From NCBI GenBank assembly GCA_021813435.1, contig JAKAKR010000009.1:1-47319 (forward strand): a stretch of DNA of 47,319 nt, given 5' to 3'. A program made the translations under genes and the position numbers. Positions 39,619 to 47,319 of the stretch are shown piece after piece (position 1 is the first letter of the stretch; each line of letters opens with the position of its first letter). This stretch comes from Nanobdellota archaeon. GTDB lineage: Archaea; Nanobdellota; Nanobdellia; Woesearchaeales; UBA9642. The notes below the pieces were generated by a model. The model searched no databases, had not been told where the DNA came from, and saw nothing but the letters and a program-made list of their open reading frames with translations.

Positions 39619-39999
39619 TTATACTATCTTTCCTTTTATTGTATCGTCAACATCGCTCGTAATTCCATTCATATCAAGCATGACAATATCTGTGCATGCA
39701 ATAATCTCGTGATAGATGAATGGTGCAAGTTTGAACATGACAGGATTTGTATATACCTTACGGAATGCTTCTTGCGTATAGATATTCTTAAAATATACTT
39801 CAACTTCTCCTTCAAGAATAATAAGCGTTTCAGGATTTTTGAACGGGTTTTTTCCAGTATGATAATGTTCGCCGCTTACTGTTCCCTTCTTGCGTTTGAT
39901 GAGCAAAAACTTTTTAGAGTCTCGATTGTCAAATTCAAAGACTGTTCCTTTTTCGTTCTCTTTCACAATATCTCCATTGATGATTTCAACGCCATTCAT
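39619..39999 (-). CDS. Cupin-domain protein
   Basis: A 126-aa single cupin barrel. The first metal motif is GEHYHTGKNPF with His-x-His; LIILEGEVEVYF is the second conserved block; FIYHEIIACTD supplies the later His. It resembles WxcM/dTDP-sugar-type or acireductone-like small cupins, but the substrate cannot be told. The frame is open to 40122, inside the FttA gene; ATG 39999 is chosen because the barrel begins right after it and the extra residues come from the overlapping FttA reading. It starts 10 nt after the FttA stop, so it is probably co-transcribed. Confidence 0.8.
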   Translation of the reverse strand: MNGVEIINGDIVKENEKGTVFEFDNRDSKKFLLIKRKKGTVSGEHYHTGKNPFKNPETLIILEGEVEVYFKNIYTQEAFRKVYTNPVMFKLAPFIYHEIIACTDIVMLDMNGITSDVDDTIKGKIV

Positions 40000-40009
40000 A
40001 GTCTTTTCT

Positions 40010-41911
40010 TTACCTGATCCGTATCGCATCAAGATTCCTTGGCGCAATGGTCTCGATCTTGTATTGGTTGTGGATGCTTGACGCAAAGTTGAGGCAGCGC
40101 GAATTCTCTCCGTGGTTGACAATGACTTTTTTCGGCCGCGGACTGCATTTGCCGATGAAATTCATGAGTTCCCGACGGTCAGAGTGCCCGGTGATCTCGA
40201 GCTTGACAACTTCCAGTTTGACCTGGACAGTCTCGGTCTTGTTGCCCTCGCGGAAATTGAATTCTTTTTCCCCGCGCTGGACGCGCGAGCCCAGTGATCC
40301 TTCAGCTTGATAGGATGTGAATACCAGCGCATTGCGCTCATTTCCTGCAAGCGCCCTAAAGTACTGGACTGATGGTCCGCCGACGAGCATGCCTGACGTT
40401 GCAAGCAGGATGCATGAACCTGATTCTTCAAGGATTTGCTGGCGCTCTTTTGCGGATCCTACACGCTTGATGTTGGGCATGAGGAATGGGTTATTGTCCT
40501 TTGCAAAGATCTGCTGGCGCACATCATTGTTCAGATATTCAGGATATGCAGTATGGATTGCAGTGATATCCCAGACCATCCCGTCGATATAGATGGGGAT
40601 CTCGGGCATCCTGCCTTCGCGGATGCAACGCTCGATAAGGACAATGACTTCCTGCGCTCTTCCTGTTCCAAGGACTGGGACAAGGATTTTTCCATTACGC
40701 TTGACTGTCTCGATGACAATCTGGCTGAAGAGTTCATCTGCTTCATATGGTGGCGGCATGACATTTTCCTTTCCGCCGTATGTTGATTCGATGAGCAGTG
40801 TCTCGAGACGGGGGAATTGGGTGATTGCAGGACTCAGCATCGAGGTCTTTGCGTATTTCAGGTCTGCAGTGTACAGGAAATTGTGGAGTCCATTGCCGAT
40901 ATGGAGATGGACCATGGCGCTGCCTAATGTGTGTCCTGCGTTGTAGAACGTGATGCGCACATCTGGCGTGATGTCTGAAACCTCGTCATAATCCAAAGTG
41001 ATGGTGTGCTTGACGACTTCGCGGACATCATCAGCAGTATAGATAGGCTCCTTGCCGTCCTCGCGCTGGATCTTGACAAAGTCAAGCTGCAAAAGCGACA
41101 TGATATCACGGGTCGGCGGGGTGCAGTAGACCGGTCCCCGGTATCCGAATTTGAAGAGATAAGGCACAAGGCCGCAATGATCCAGGTGCGCGTGCGATAC
41201 AATGATTGCATCGAGCTGTGAGATGTTGAATTCCGGCGCTTCAAGATAGGGATAGGATTCTTCAGGAGTATCGCCGCCTGGGTTGATTCCGCAATCAAGA
41301 AGGATGCGTGACTCTGGAGTCTGCAAAAGGATACTGGATCTTCCGACCTCGCGTCCACTGCCCAGGAATGTGATTCTGATCCATTCCTCTTTTTTCTGCC
41401 GGCGCAGCCAGCCATTATAGATACGCTCTCCGGTCTTATGCAGGAATTTTCTGCGATAATCGTTGTTCTGGTATAATACCTCGCGGATATTTTCGATGAG
41501 TTGTGATCGTATCGTCGGAGTTCTGCGGATGATCGGGACCCACAAGGTTTTTTTCTTGATCTCCTGCAATAATTCCCCGTCCTTGCCGATGGCCATGCCG
41601 GGCTTTTCTGCTTCAATGATGACAATGGATCGCTGCGGATCAAAGATGATGCCGCCCATCTTTGCATCCTCGGGCATGATTTTCTTGATGATCTTTTCTG
41701 TTTTTTCCTGCTCGAGACAGATGCTGGGGTCCGGACGCAACTCAATGCGCTTTTTTATCGCATCAACGATTGATTTGATGATCCCGCCATTGTCAAGGAA
41801 AAATTCCTTTTTTTTGGTGTACAGGACAATGTTTGCACCCTCAAAGTAGACCTCGCTGATCTTCCCTTCAGGGATATACTTTAATATTTCTTTGATGATT
41901 TCAGTTGTCAT
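40010..41911 (-). CDS. fttA: KH-beta-CASP ribonuclease aCPSF1/FttA (transcription termination factor)
   Basis: A 633-aa protein, the usual archaeal length. An N-terminal KH pair includes EAEKPGMAIGKDGELLQEI (about 100-118). The metallo-beta-lactamase domain has FLGSGREVGRSS and SHAHLDHCG (His240, His242, Asp244, His245), YNAGHTLGSAM, LYTADLKY. The beta-CASP region has VPVLGTGRAQEVIVL and LLATSGMLVGGPSV, and the C-terminal GHSDRRELMNFIG and VNHGE close the site. FttA cleaves nascent RNA at U-rich sites and terminates archaeal transcription. GAGGGAAG precedes the ATG. Confidence 0.97.
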   Translation of the reverse strand: MTTEIIKEILKYIPEGKISEVYFEGANIVLYTKKKEFFLDNGGIIKSIVDAIKKRIELRPDPSICLEQEKTEKIIKKIMPEDAKMGGIIFDPQRSIVIIEAEKPGMAIGKDGELLQEIKKKTLWVPIIRRTPTIRSQLIENIREVLYQNNDYRRKFLHKTGERIYNGWLRRQKKEEWIRITFLGSGREVGRSSILLQTPESRILLDCGINPGGDTPEESYPYLEAPEFNISQLDAIIVSHAHLDHCGLVPYLFKFGYRGPVYCTPPTRDIMSLLQLDFVKIQREDGKEPIYTADDVREVVKHTITLDYDEVSDITPDVRITFYNAGHTLGSAMVHLHIGNGLHNFLYTADLKYAKTSMLSPAITQFPRLETLLIESTYGGKENVMPPPYEADELFSQIVIETVKRNGKILVPVLGTGRAQEVIVLIERCIREGRMPEIPIYIDGMVWDITAIHTAYPEYLNNDVRQQIFAKDNNPFLMPNIKRVGSAKERQQILEESGSCILLATSGMLVGGPSVQYFRALAGNERNALVFTSYQAEGSLGSRVQRGEKEFNFREGNKTETVQVKLEVVKLEITGHSDRRELMNFIGKCSPRPKKVIVNHGENSRCLNFASSIHNQYKIETIAPRNLDAIRIR

Positions 41912-42020
41912 AAACTTCCCTCGTTTTCTTCATCACTGCTTACCCGAGAATGATATTCTGGTTTTTGTTGTGGTGTCATTTGCGCACTGTTGTGCAAAAT
42001 ATCAATAAAAAAAATAATAG

Positions 42021-42653
42021 TTATATTGATGTGACCTGCATCTTTTTCTGGACTGTTTTCTTGATGCTGTTTTTGGTGATGGTCATCACATCGATGCCAT
42101 TGCCGGATGCACTGTCACGCTGCATTGCAGCACTGATTGCCTTGACGGCAGCATCCTCTGCTTCTTTAGTAGTGATGGTGTCTTTGTAGGTCTGCTCGAG
42201 TATTCCAAAGACCATGGGGCTTCCGGATCCGCTCGAGATGAAATCCTTGACTTCCATCAATGATCCGTCGGGATAGATCTCATACAGGTGCACTCCCTCC
42301 TTGTCGAATCCTGCAAGCAGGTAATGTGCCATGCTGGGAAAATATTGTCTGACACCTTCATAGGACATGCGTGCGGCAAGATTTGCAGCTTCCTTGATTG
42401 TGCTGTTCCTGTTGGTCTTTACATTCTTGAGTTTGAGTTCTGCACGCAAGAGCTTGATGAATACCTGCGCGTCGCTGACTGATCCGGCAATGGTGAGTGC
42501 TACGCTCTCATTGATCTGGACCACTTTGTCCATATCTTTTCCTGCAATGAAATGTCCTGCGGTCGCACGCTTATCTGCAGCGATGACGACTCCGTCTTTG
42601 CAAACAATACCAAGTGTTGTTGTTCCAGTCTTCAGACCTTCTCTACCTTCCAT
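42021..42653 (-). CDS. psmB: Proteasome beta subunit (active)
   Basis: A 210-aa precursor. The propeptide MEGREGLKTG is cut before Thr11, the catalytic nucleophile of TTTLGIVCKDG. Asp27 (Asp17 mature) in AADKRATAG and Lys43 (Lys33 mature) in KDMDKVV complete the active site. GSGSPMVFGIL is the conserved late block. It forms the inner rings of the 20S proteasome. A TATA box (ATTTATAAAT, about 42711-42720) and an AAAGGTGAT site precede the ATG. Confidence 0.97.
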   Translation of the reverse strand: MEGREGLKTGTTTLGIVCKDGVVIAADKRATAGHFIAGKDMDKVVQINESVALTIAGSVSDAQVFIKLLRAELKLKNVKTNRNSTIKEAANLAARMSYEGVRQYFPSMAHYLLAGFDKEGVHLYEIYPDGSLMEVKDFISSGSGSPMVFGILEQTYKDTITTKEAEDAAVKAISAAMQRDSASGNGIDVMTITKNSIKKTVQKKMQVTSI

Positions 42654-42834
42654 GTAATCACCTTTAGAATTTTACAGAATGATACGATGAATGAGGGTAG
42701 TCGCTCATTATTTATAAATATTTTGATTGAGCAGGATTCTTGCCAAAAACCTTTTTTTTTGCCTTGCGAACTTTTGATGACTCGGGTGATTGCAGAATGG
42801 ATTGACGCGGGCAGGAGGATTATTCTGCGCGGTA

Positions 42835-43338
42835 TCAGCCGGTTTTATCCGTGACTGTCCCGTAGATGTCGCCAGTCTGGATATGCCAGGGGCTCCCATC
42901 GCCTACCTTACTAAAACGGATTGCTGCCTTGCCGCGCAGGCGATCATTCGGAGTCCAGGGTGAGAGTGCAAATGTGACATCAACAGTCGACCCTGCAGGA
43001 ACTTCACAGTACGACGCACTGCACGCCGGAGGTCCTGCGACAAAAATCCTGCTGCAGGATCCATTCTCTTCATCGATGATGAGATAGGATTGTTGGCAAC
43101 TCATGTTGAGGTTTGTGCCAAAATTGTTGCGCAATCGCACAGTGACGTTCCCATTGCTGGACATGATGAAATCCTCGCAATGCCATTGGTCTCCGAAATT
43201 GCACTCATCATTCACATATTTGGAAGGATTAAATACGCCAAAATACGCGAGCGCTCCTACTGCGACAAGTACTCCAAGAATGGCCCATCCGTAGGTGACC
43301 AGAAATTCAATTGCTGCCTGTCCTTTTTTTGATCTCAT
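42835..43338 (-). CDS. Class III-signal pilin, copy 1
   Basis: A 167-aa prepilin. The leader MRSKKG is followed by QAAIEFLVTYGWAILGVLVA, a class III signal processed after Gly. The exterior domain has paired Cys (NDECNFGDQWHCED; MSCQQSY; ENGSCSRIF; PACSASYCEV). Residues around IEFLVTYGWAI and FNPSKY match the next gene closely, so the two are paralogues. It is the last pilus gene of the locus, 12 nt after pilin copy 2. Confidence 0.9.
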   Translation of the reverse strand: MRSKKGQAAIEFLVTYGWAILGVLVAVGALAYFGVFNPSKYVNDECNFGDQWHCEDFIMSSNGNVTVRLRNNFGTNLNMSCQQSYLIIDEENGSCSRIFVAGPPACSASYCEVPAGSTVDVTFALSPWTPNDRLRGKAAIRFSKVGDGSPWHIQTGDIYGTVTDKTG

Positions 43339-43350
43339 GATTTATCTTTC

Positions 43351-43800
43351 TTACTGCACTGTTGCATAGAGTTCGCCGAGCGCGACCTGCGTGAATCCAT
43401 TCTTGCTGCGCAGATAATTGAGCGTCACTTTCACTTTTGCCTTATCTTTTTGGATGAATTTGAGGCTGGTGACGTCGCAGGTGATGTTCATGCGGGTATC
43501 TGCCGGCCACTCGCCATCACCAGGGATGCTGGTCGCGCATGCAGCTCCGGTATCCGTGAGTGTTACATTCGGGCTGTACACCTTTTGCCCGAGTCCATTG
43601 ACAATGATGATGTCTGCCTGGCTGGTCGTGATCTGATAATCCGTGCATTGAAAATTATTGCCGAAAATGCATTTGTCTGCAAGGTATTTTGAGGGGTTGA
43701 GGATCCCGAACGATGCAAGCGCCCCGATAGCGATCATGACAATAAGGATCGCCCACCCGTAGGTGACCAGAAATTCAATTGCAACCTGTGATCTTTTCAT
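43351..43800 (-). CDS. Class III-signal pilin, copy 2
   Basis: A 149-aa prepilin starting MKRSQVAIEFLVTYGWAI; the usual KKGQ cut site is KRSQ here, so the residue before the cleavage point is Ser in place of Gly. LNPSKYLADKCIFGNNFQCTD parallels copy 1. ATG 43800 is preferred to ATG 43821: a TATA box (ACATTTAAATG, 43822-43832) is 26 nt from it and the longer start would overlap this box. It has its own promoter downstream of the platform-protein genes. Confidence 0.88.
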   Translation of the reverse strand: MKRSQVAIEFLVTYGWAILIVMIAIGALASFGILNPSKYLADKCIFGNNFQCTDYQITTSQADIIIVNGLGQKVYSPNVTLTDTGAACATSIPGDGEWPADTRMNITCDVTSLKFIQKDKAKVKVTLNYLRSKNGFTQVALGELYATVQ

Positions 43801-43858
43801 AGACTCCACCTTGGTATACATACATTTAAATGTTGCTATTTTGATTTGTATGGTTCAG

Positions 43859-44878
43859 TTATGTGATGACAATGCCCCGAAAGAGCATCTCCAGGACTTT
43901 CATCAGGATGATATAGACGATGATTGAGGAAACCAAAAACATCGGGATATAGCGCAGGCCGCCCTGGATATCCCCTTTCTCGATAATCGAGACAATCATT
44001 GAGGAGAAGAGCGCGATGACAATCAATGCGCCGATTGAGAATGTCCGAAAATCATTCGGACTGATCTGGAGTGCTGCAAAAGTGATGGGTATTGCGGACG
44101 CATTGATGGTTGACAATTTTGCGCTGAATCCGATCATGATCGTAAGGAGTTGGTAGGAGAGCGCAAAGAGTGCAGGCGCAATGACAATGACGATTGCGCC
44201 GATAAAGATGATATAGGATAATGTCGCAGCGCTCATTTCCTGCGCGAGCTGCTTGGTCTTGTTGATATTCTCGATGACCTTATCGACAATATGCGACACT
44301 TTTCCGCCGGTTTCAACCTCGCTGATGATAAGATCGAATGATCGGCGCAGTATCGGGGAATCGTATTTTTCAGTGAATTCGCGCAATGCCTCGGTGAGAT
44401 CATTTCCCGTCATGACCTTCTTATAGACAATACTGATCTCTTTTGAGATGATGCCGAATTCTGGTTTGATGGCGTTCCACAATGATTTCTCAAAACTCAT
44501 CCCGCCTTTCAGGTTTGCTGAAACCATCTGCAGATAGTCTGGCAGGATCTTCTCCAGTTCCTTGGTTCGGCGATAGATGCGGATATTCAGGTCGAAATAG
44601 AGATAGATGATCGCAAGGGTGATGAGCGCGCCCTGGACAAGAATCCATGAGAGGAATGTGATGACAAAGATTGATCCCGTCTGGTATGCACTGATAATAG
44701 GATAAAACACAATAATGTAGGCAAGGGCAGTGATTGCTGCGGTGATGAAAAAAAGCCATCCGAAAAAGGAGTAGGGCACATCATCATATCCTGCCTTGAG
44801 AAAGAATCTTCGGATCCCTGGCCTGATACGTTTGAAGATGAATGCTTTTCCGAATTCGTAGGTGACGGGTGTGCTCAT
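43859..44878 (-). CDS. Type IV pilus platform protein (TadC/ArlJ-like), copy 2
   Basis: A 339-aa T2SSF-family membrane protein with N-terminal helices (about 45-110), a cytoplasmic T2SSF domain (LPDYLQMVSANLKGGMSFEKSL; SFDLIISEVETGGKVSHIVDKV) and four or more C-terminal helices. Such proteins sit at the base of the pilus and couple the ATPase to pilin extraction. It follows the other platform gene by 12 nt. It is the longer partner, resembling the second subunit of paired archaeal TadB/TadC-like proteins. Confidence 0.92.
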   Translation of the reverse strand: MSTPVTYEFGKAFIFKRIRPGIRRFFLKAGYDDVPYSFFGWLFFITAAITALAYIIVFYPIISAYQTGSIFVITFLSWILVQGALITLAIIYLYFDLNIRIYRRTKELEKILPDYLQMVSANLKGGMSFEKSLWNAIKPEFGIISKEISIVYKKVMTGNDLTEALREFTEKYDSPILRRSFDLIISEVETGGKVSHIVDKVIENINKTKQLAQEMSAATLSYIIFIGAIVIVIAPALFALSYQLLTIMIGFSAKLSTINASAIPITFAALQISPNDFRTFSIGALIVIALFSSMIVSIIEKGDIQGGLRYIPMFLVSSIIVYIILMKVLEMLFRGIVIT

Positions 44879-44890
44879 GGGTGTGTTGTT

Positions 44891-45700
44891 TTAGATATTG
44901 AGGTTGGGGCGGATGGATCTGAAGAGAGTGATGAAAAAAAGTTGGACGACCACTAAAAAAAAGAGGAGCATGATGAATGTCTGCATATCGATCCGCAGGG
45001 AGATGATGGATCCGATGACGCTAAAGAGCGTGATGCCAAGTGACGGCGCGACGACAGCGACAAGCATATAGAACATGGTGATGGAGTTCAATTTTTTCCC
45101 GTAGCGCTGGATCTCGATGAGTTGTTCCTGCGTGATATTCTCGAGTGTACCCTCAAGTGATGACGTGACATCAACGCCGATACGAAGCGCATTGTTGATC
45201 TGGAAGAGGATCTTGCGGAATCTTCTCGAGGGAGTCGTGCGTGATGCCTTTTCGAGCGCATCCTCGATCGGTGTCCCGAGATTGATATCATCGACGATCT
45301 CTTTGAAATATTTTCCTGCAACACCATAGCTGTTTGATGCATCGATGAGTGAATTGATGAGCGGTTTTCCGGAATTGAGCTTGACGAGGAGGAACCGTCC
45401 GGCAAACAGGACGTCACGGTCAATCTCTTTTTCCCGCTTCATCTTGAGCACATCAAGGTTGCGTATAGACAAAAAGAAGATGATGGAAAAAAATATCAGG
45501 AATACCGGGATGATAAGGATTGGCGGATTGTTGGTCTTCACAATAAGAAAAAGCGAGAGGATGGCAAGAAATCCTGAGAGGATCGCGCTATTGATGAGCG
45601 ATTCACGGACAAAATCAGTCGGGCGTTTGATGATGCCGGCCATGAGGAGCCGTTCCTTTAGATCAGGCATCTGATTCACAATAATATTAACAATGCTCAT
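44891..45700 (-). CDS. Type IV pilus platform protein (TadC/ArlJ-like), copy 1
   Basis: A 269-aa T2SSF-family protein: two N-terminal helices (about 36-76), the cytoplasmic part RDVLFAGRFLLVKLNSGKPL and NALRIGVDVTSSLEGTLENI, and two C-terminal helices (about 200-260). It is shorter than its partner, lacking extra N-terminal helices. GGGGATGAG precedes the ATG. Together with the next gene it suggests a heteromeric platform below the assembly ATPase. Confidence 0.9.
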   Translation of the reverse strand: MSIVNIIVNQMPDLKERLLMAGIIKRPTDFVRESLINSAILSGFLAILSLFLIVKTNNPPILIIPVFLIFFSIIFFLSIRNLDVLKMKREKEIDRDVLFAGRFLLVKLNSGKPLINSLIDASNSYGVAGKYFKEIVDDINLGTPIEDALEKASRTTPSRRFRKILFQINNALRIGVDVTSSLEGTLENITQEQLIEIQRYGKKLNSITMFYMLVAVVAPSLGITLFSVIGSIISLRIDMQTFIMLLFFLVVVQLFFITLFRSIRPNLNI

Positions 45701-45766
45701 CTCATCCCCTTTTACTCTTTCGGACAGGTGTGACGTATCGGGAGTTAGTCGTGGTCCCGGGCAGTT

Positions 45767-47233
45767 TTAGGTAAGGACTAATTTTCCCATATAATACCGT
45801 GCCATCACTTTTCCGATATCGTCGACATTATCGATCTGTTTGCGGACCATCCACTTGAGGATCTTGACTTTTTGTGCAAGATCATTTTTCAGCTCCTCTT
45901 CAGAAAGACCAGTATAGAGTCGCAATCGCTCCATGACGATCCGCGATGTCGCGATGTCTTCGAGAACATCACTTGCGACATTGAGTTGCATGATGACGTG
46001 CGCATCGCCGGTCTCAGTGATTTCTGCAACCTGCAGTGTCCGTCGCTTGCCGGTCCTCCTGTTACGTGATTGTACGAGTATGACTGAGAGTGAGGATATC
46101 ATTGGCTTTGGGATATCAATAGGAGGATTGGTCAGACGGACAATGACTTCCTCTGCATTATTGGCGTGGATGGTTCCGTAGACCGAGTGGCCGGTGTGCA
46201 TTGCCTCAAGAAGAACCTGCGCCTCGCGCGCGCGCCTGATCTCTCCGACGAGAATCCTGTCGGGTCGCATGCGCAGCGAATTGACGAGGAGGTCAAGCAT
46301 GGTGATCTCTCCCTTGCCTTCAGGATTGGGAAGCCTTGTTTCCATAGGGACCCAGTGCGTGCTACTCGGCAGCACTAATTCGCGGGTATCCTCAATGGAG
46401 ATGATGCGCTGGTTGGGCGGGAAGAAATTTGCAAGAACATTGAGCATTGATGTCTTACCTGAGCCTGTTCCTCCTGCGACAAGAATGGAGAGTTCATTCT
46501 GGATTGCCATCCAGAGAAATGCTGCTGCTTCGACGGATATTGTATTGTCGTTGATGAATTTTGTGATGGTCCAGGGATCAGTCGAGAACTTTCTTATGGT
46601 GAGCGTATTGCCCTTGCTGGATATCGGGTTGAGCGTTGCATTCACACGATCGCCGGTCTTGAGATGCGCGTCCATGAGCGGATTGAGCGTTGTGATCTCT
46701 TTTCCGATGTCGCGCCCGATCATGGTCGCATAGTGCCTGATGCGTGCTTCAGTGATCAGTTTGATGTTGGTGATGAGCCAGCCATGCTTCTTATGATAGA
46801 CCCAGACCGGTTCAGTGTGATTGTTGATGACAATCTCTTCTAATTGGGAGTCCTTGAGCAGTATCTCGATCTTTCCGAGTCCCAGGTTCTCCTGGATGAT
46901 ATAATTGACGAGCATACTGGTCGTCTCTTCATTTGCAGTATGGAAATATTTTTTGATGATCTTTTTGATCTCCCCCTGAAACCGGTCGCGGATATCCTCG
47001 GATTCCCGCGCAGTGTCGATCTGGTGTTTATCGACGACAGATACGAATTCCTGGCGGATCTTTTCGAGAATGAGTTTTGTGGCGTCGCTGATGTTCGTGA
47101 GCGAGACAATGTAGTGCGGGACCGCGTCATCTTCATGGAGTGCAATCTTGATATCGACTACAATATCATTGATTTCGATCTTGTAATGGTCGATGATGCT
47201 CTGTCCGATCTCTCCTGCAGGATTATTCGGCAT
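45767..47233 (-). CDS. Type IV pilus assembly ATPase (TadA/ArlI/PilB superfamily)
   Basis: About 488 aa from ATG 47233. Conserved: Walker A GGTGSGKTS (about 254-262), Asp box SIEDTREL, Walker B RILVGEIRRARE (about 326-337) and His box AMHTGHSVYGTIHA. The N-terminal domain includes LEEIVINNHTEPVWVYH. It powers pilus assembly from the cytoplasmic face with the two platform proteins downstream. AAAGAGGCG precedes ATG 47233 at good spacing. The frame is, however, open up to the window edge, with TTG at 47302 as another start, so a longer N-terminus beginning outside the window cannot be excluded. Confidence 0.92.
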   Translation of the reverse strand: MPNNPAGEIGQSIIDHYKIEINDIVVDIKIALHEDDAVPHYIVSLTNISDATKLILEKIRQEFVSVVDKHQIDTARESEDIRDRFQGEIKKIIKKYFHTANEETTSMLVNYIIQENLGLGKIEILLKDSQLEEIVINNHTEPVWVYHKKHGWLITNIKLITEARIRHYATMIGRDIGKEITTLNPLMDAHLKTGDRVNATLNPISSKGNTLTIRKFSTDPWTITKFINDNTISVEAAAFLWMAIQNELSILVAGGTGSGKTSMLNVLANFFPPNQRIISIEDTRELVLPSSTHWVPMETRLPNPEGKGEITMLDLLVNSLRMRPDRILVGEIRRAREAQVLLEAMHTGHSVYGTIHANNAEEVIVRLTNPPIDIPKPMISSLSVILVQSRNRRTGKRRTLQVAEITETGDAHVIMQLNVASDVLEDIATSRIVMERLRLYTGLSEEELKNDLAQKVKILKWMVRKQIDNVDDIGKVMARYYMGKLVLT

Positions 47234-47319
47234 GTGCAAGCGCCTCTTTGCATTGCTGCAATCGTATCCGTGCAGCGCGATTGTGGGGATTCTTCTCGAC
47301 AATATGGGAGAATAAGGTG

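Noticed and set aside
40000-40122. Longer N-terminus of the cupin protein
   Set aside because: It would lie within the FttA reading frame and add 41 residues rich in Arg, Ser and Thr; the cupin start has its own ATG after the FttA stop.
42720-42834. Possible small gene or sRNA upstream of psmB
   Set aside because: The open frames overlap the 3' end of the pilin gene or lack start signals, and no conserved RNA motif is seen; the region is explained by the psmB promoter and leader.

Overview
The window looks archaeal and most probably comes from a DPANN-type genome (Woesearchaeota/Pacearchaeota-like; the phylum is an inference). Archaeal markers are ribosomal proteins L1, P0/L10 and L12/P1, diphthine synthase, TYW3/Taw3, the KH-beta-CASP nuclease aCPSF1/FttA, the proteasome beta subunit, an archaeal SRP RNA, an intron-bearing tRNA-Ser, class III-signal pilins, and TATA boxes about 26 nt upstream of many start codons.

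Layout. 1-1420 is an accessory patch: the 5' end of a secreted-protein gene, a vapBC-like toxin-antitoxin pair with a palindromic operator, a remnant of a Cys-rich gene and a 154-bp MITE-like element. 1463-4744 encodes two exported Cys-rich proteins. 4948-5212 is SRP RNA. 5233-16349 holds a PIN-like protein, a bacterial-type LeuRS with a Nudix domain inserted in it, a divergent P2-type cation ATPase with an altered TM4 motif, an RNA m5C methyltransferase, Taw3, a membrane-anchored Cys-rich protein and a nucleotidyltransferase-HEPN-like fusion. 16412-20849 is a block of three large genes: a TIM-barrel protein with a big insertion, a coiled-coil protein and an unrecognised 503-aa protein. 20973-29037 carries mostly housekeeping genes: YhbY, a stand-alone NFACT-R protein, a pilin, DphB, a HIT protein, a DUF218 protein, a COG1340 coiled coil, and the ribosomal stalk operon rpl1-rpl10-rpl12.

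29203-33717 is a regulated membrane module. An ABC exporter of MacB type (ATPase and permease) is encoded with a CARDB/COG1361-like surface protein and a small anchored protein. They are divergent from a membrane-bound winged-helix regulator, with a three-half-site palindromic operator between them. 34416-37704 has three diverged copies of a YjdF/DUF2238-like membrane protein with a GT4 glycosyltransferase among them. A tRNA-Ser(GGA) follows, with a 14-bp duplication of its 3' end 64 bp away. 38004-42653 has unrecognised small proteins (two of them paralogous), a cupin, FttA and PsmB. 42835-47233 is a type IV pilus locus: ATPase, two TadC/ArlJ-like platform proteins and two paralogous pilins.

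First genes of transcription units are commonly leaderless (TATA centre about 26 nt from the start codon), whereas operon-internal genes carry Shine-Dalgarno sites. This was used to correct several starts. No CRISPR array, rRNA or complete transposase gene was seen. Family names rest on motif reading, not database searches.
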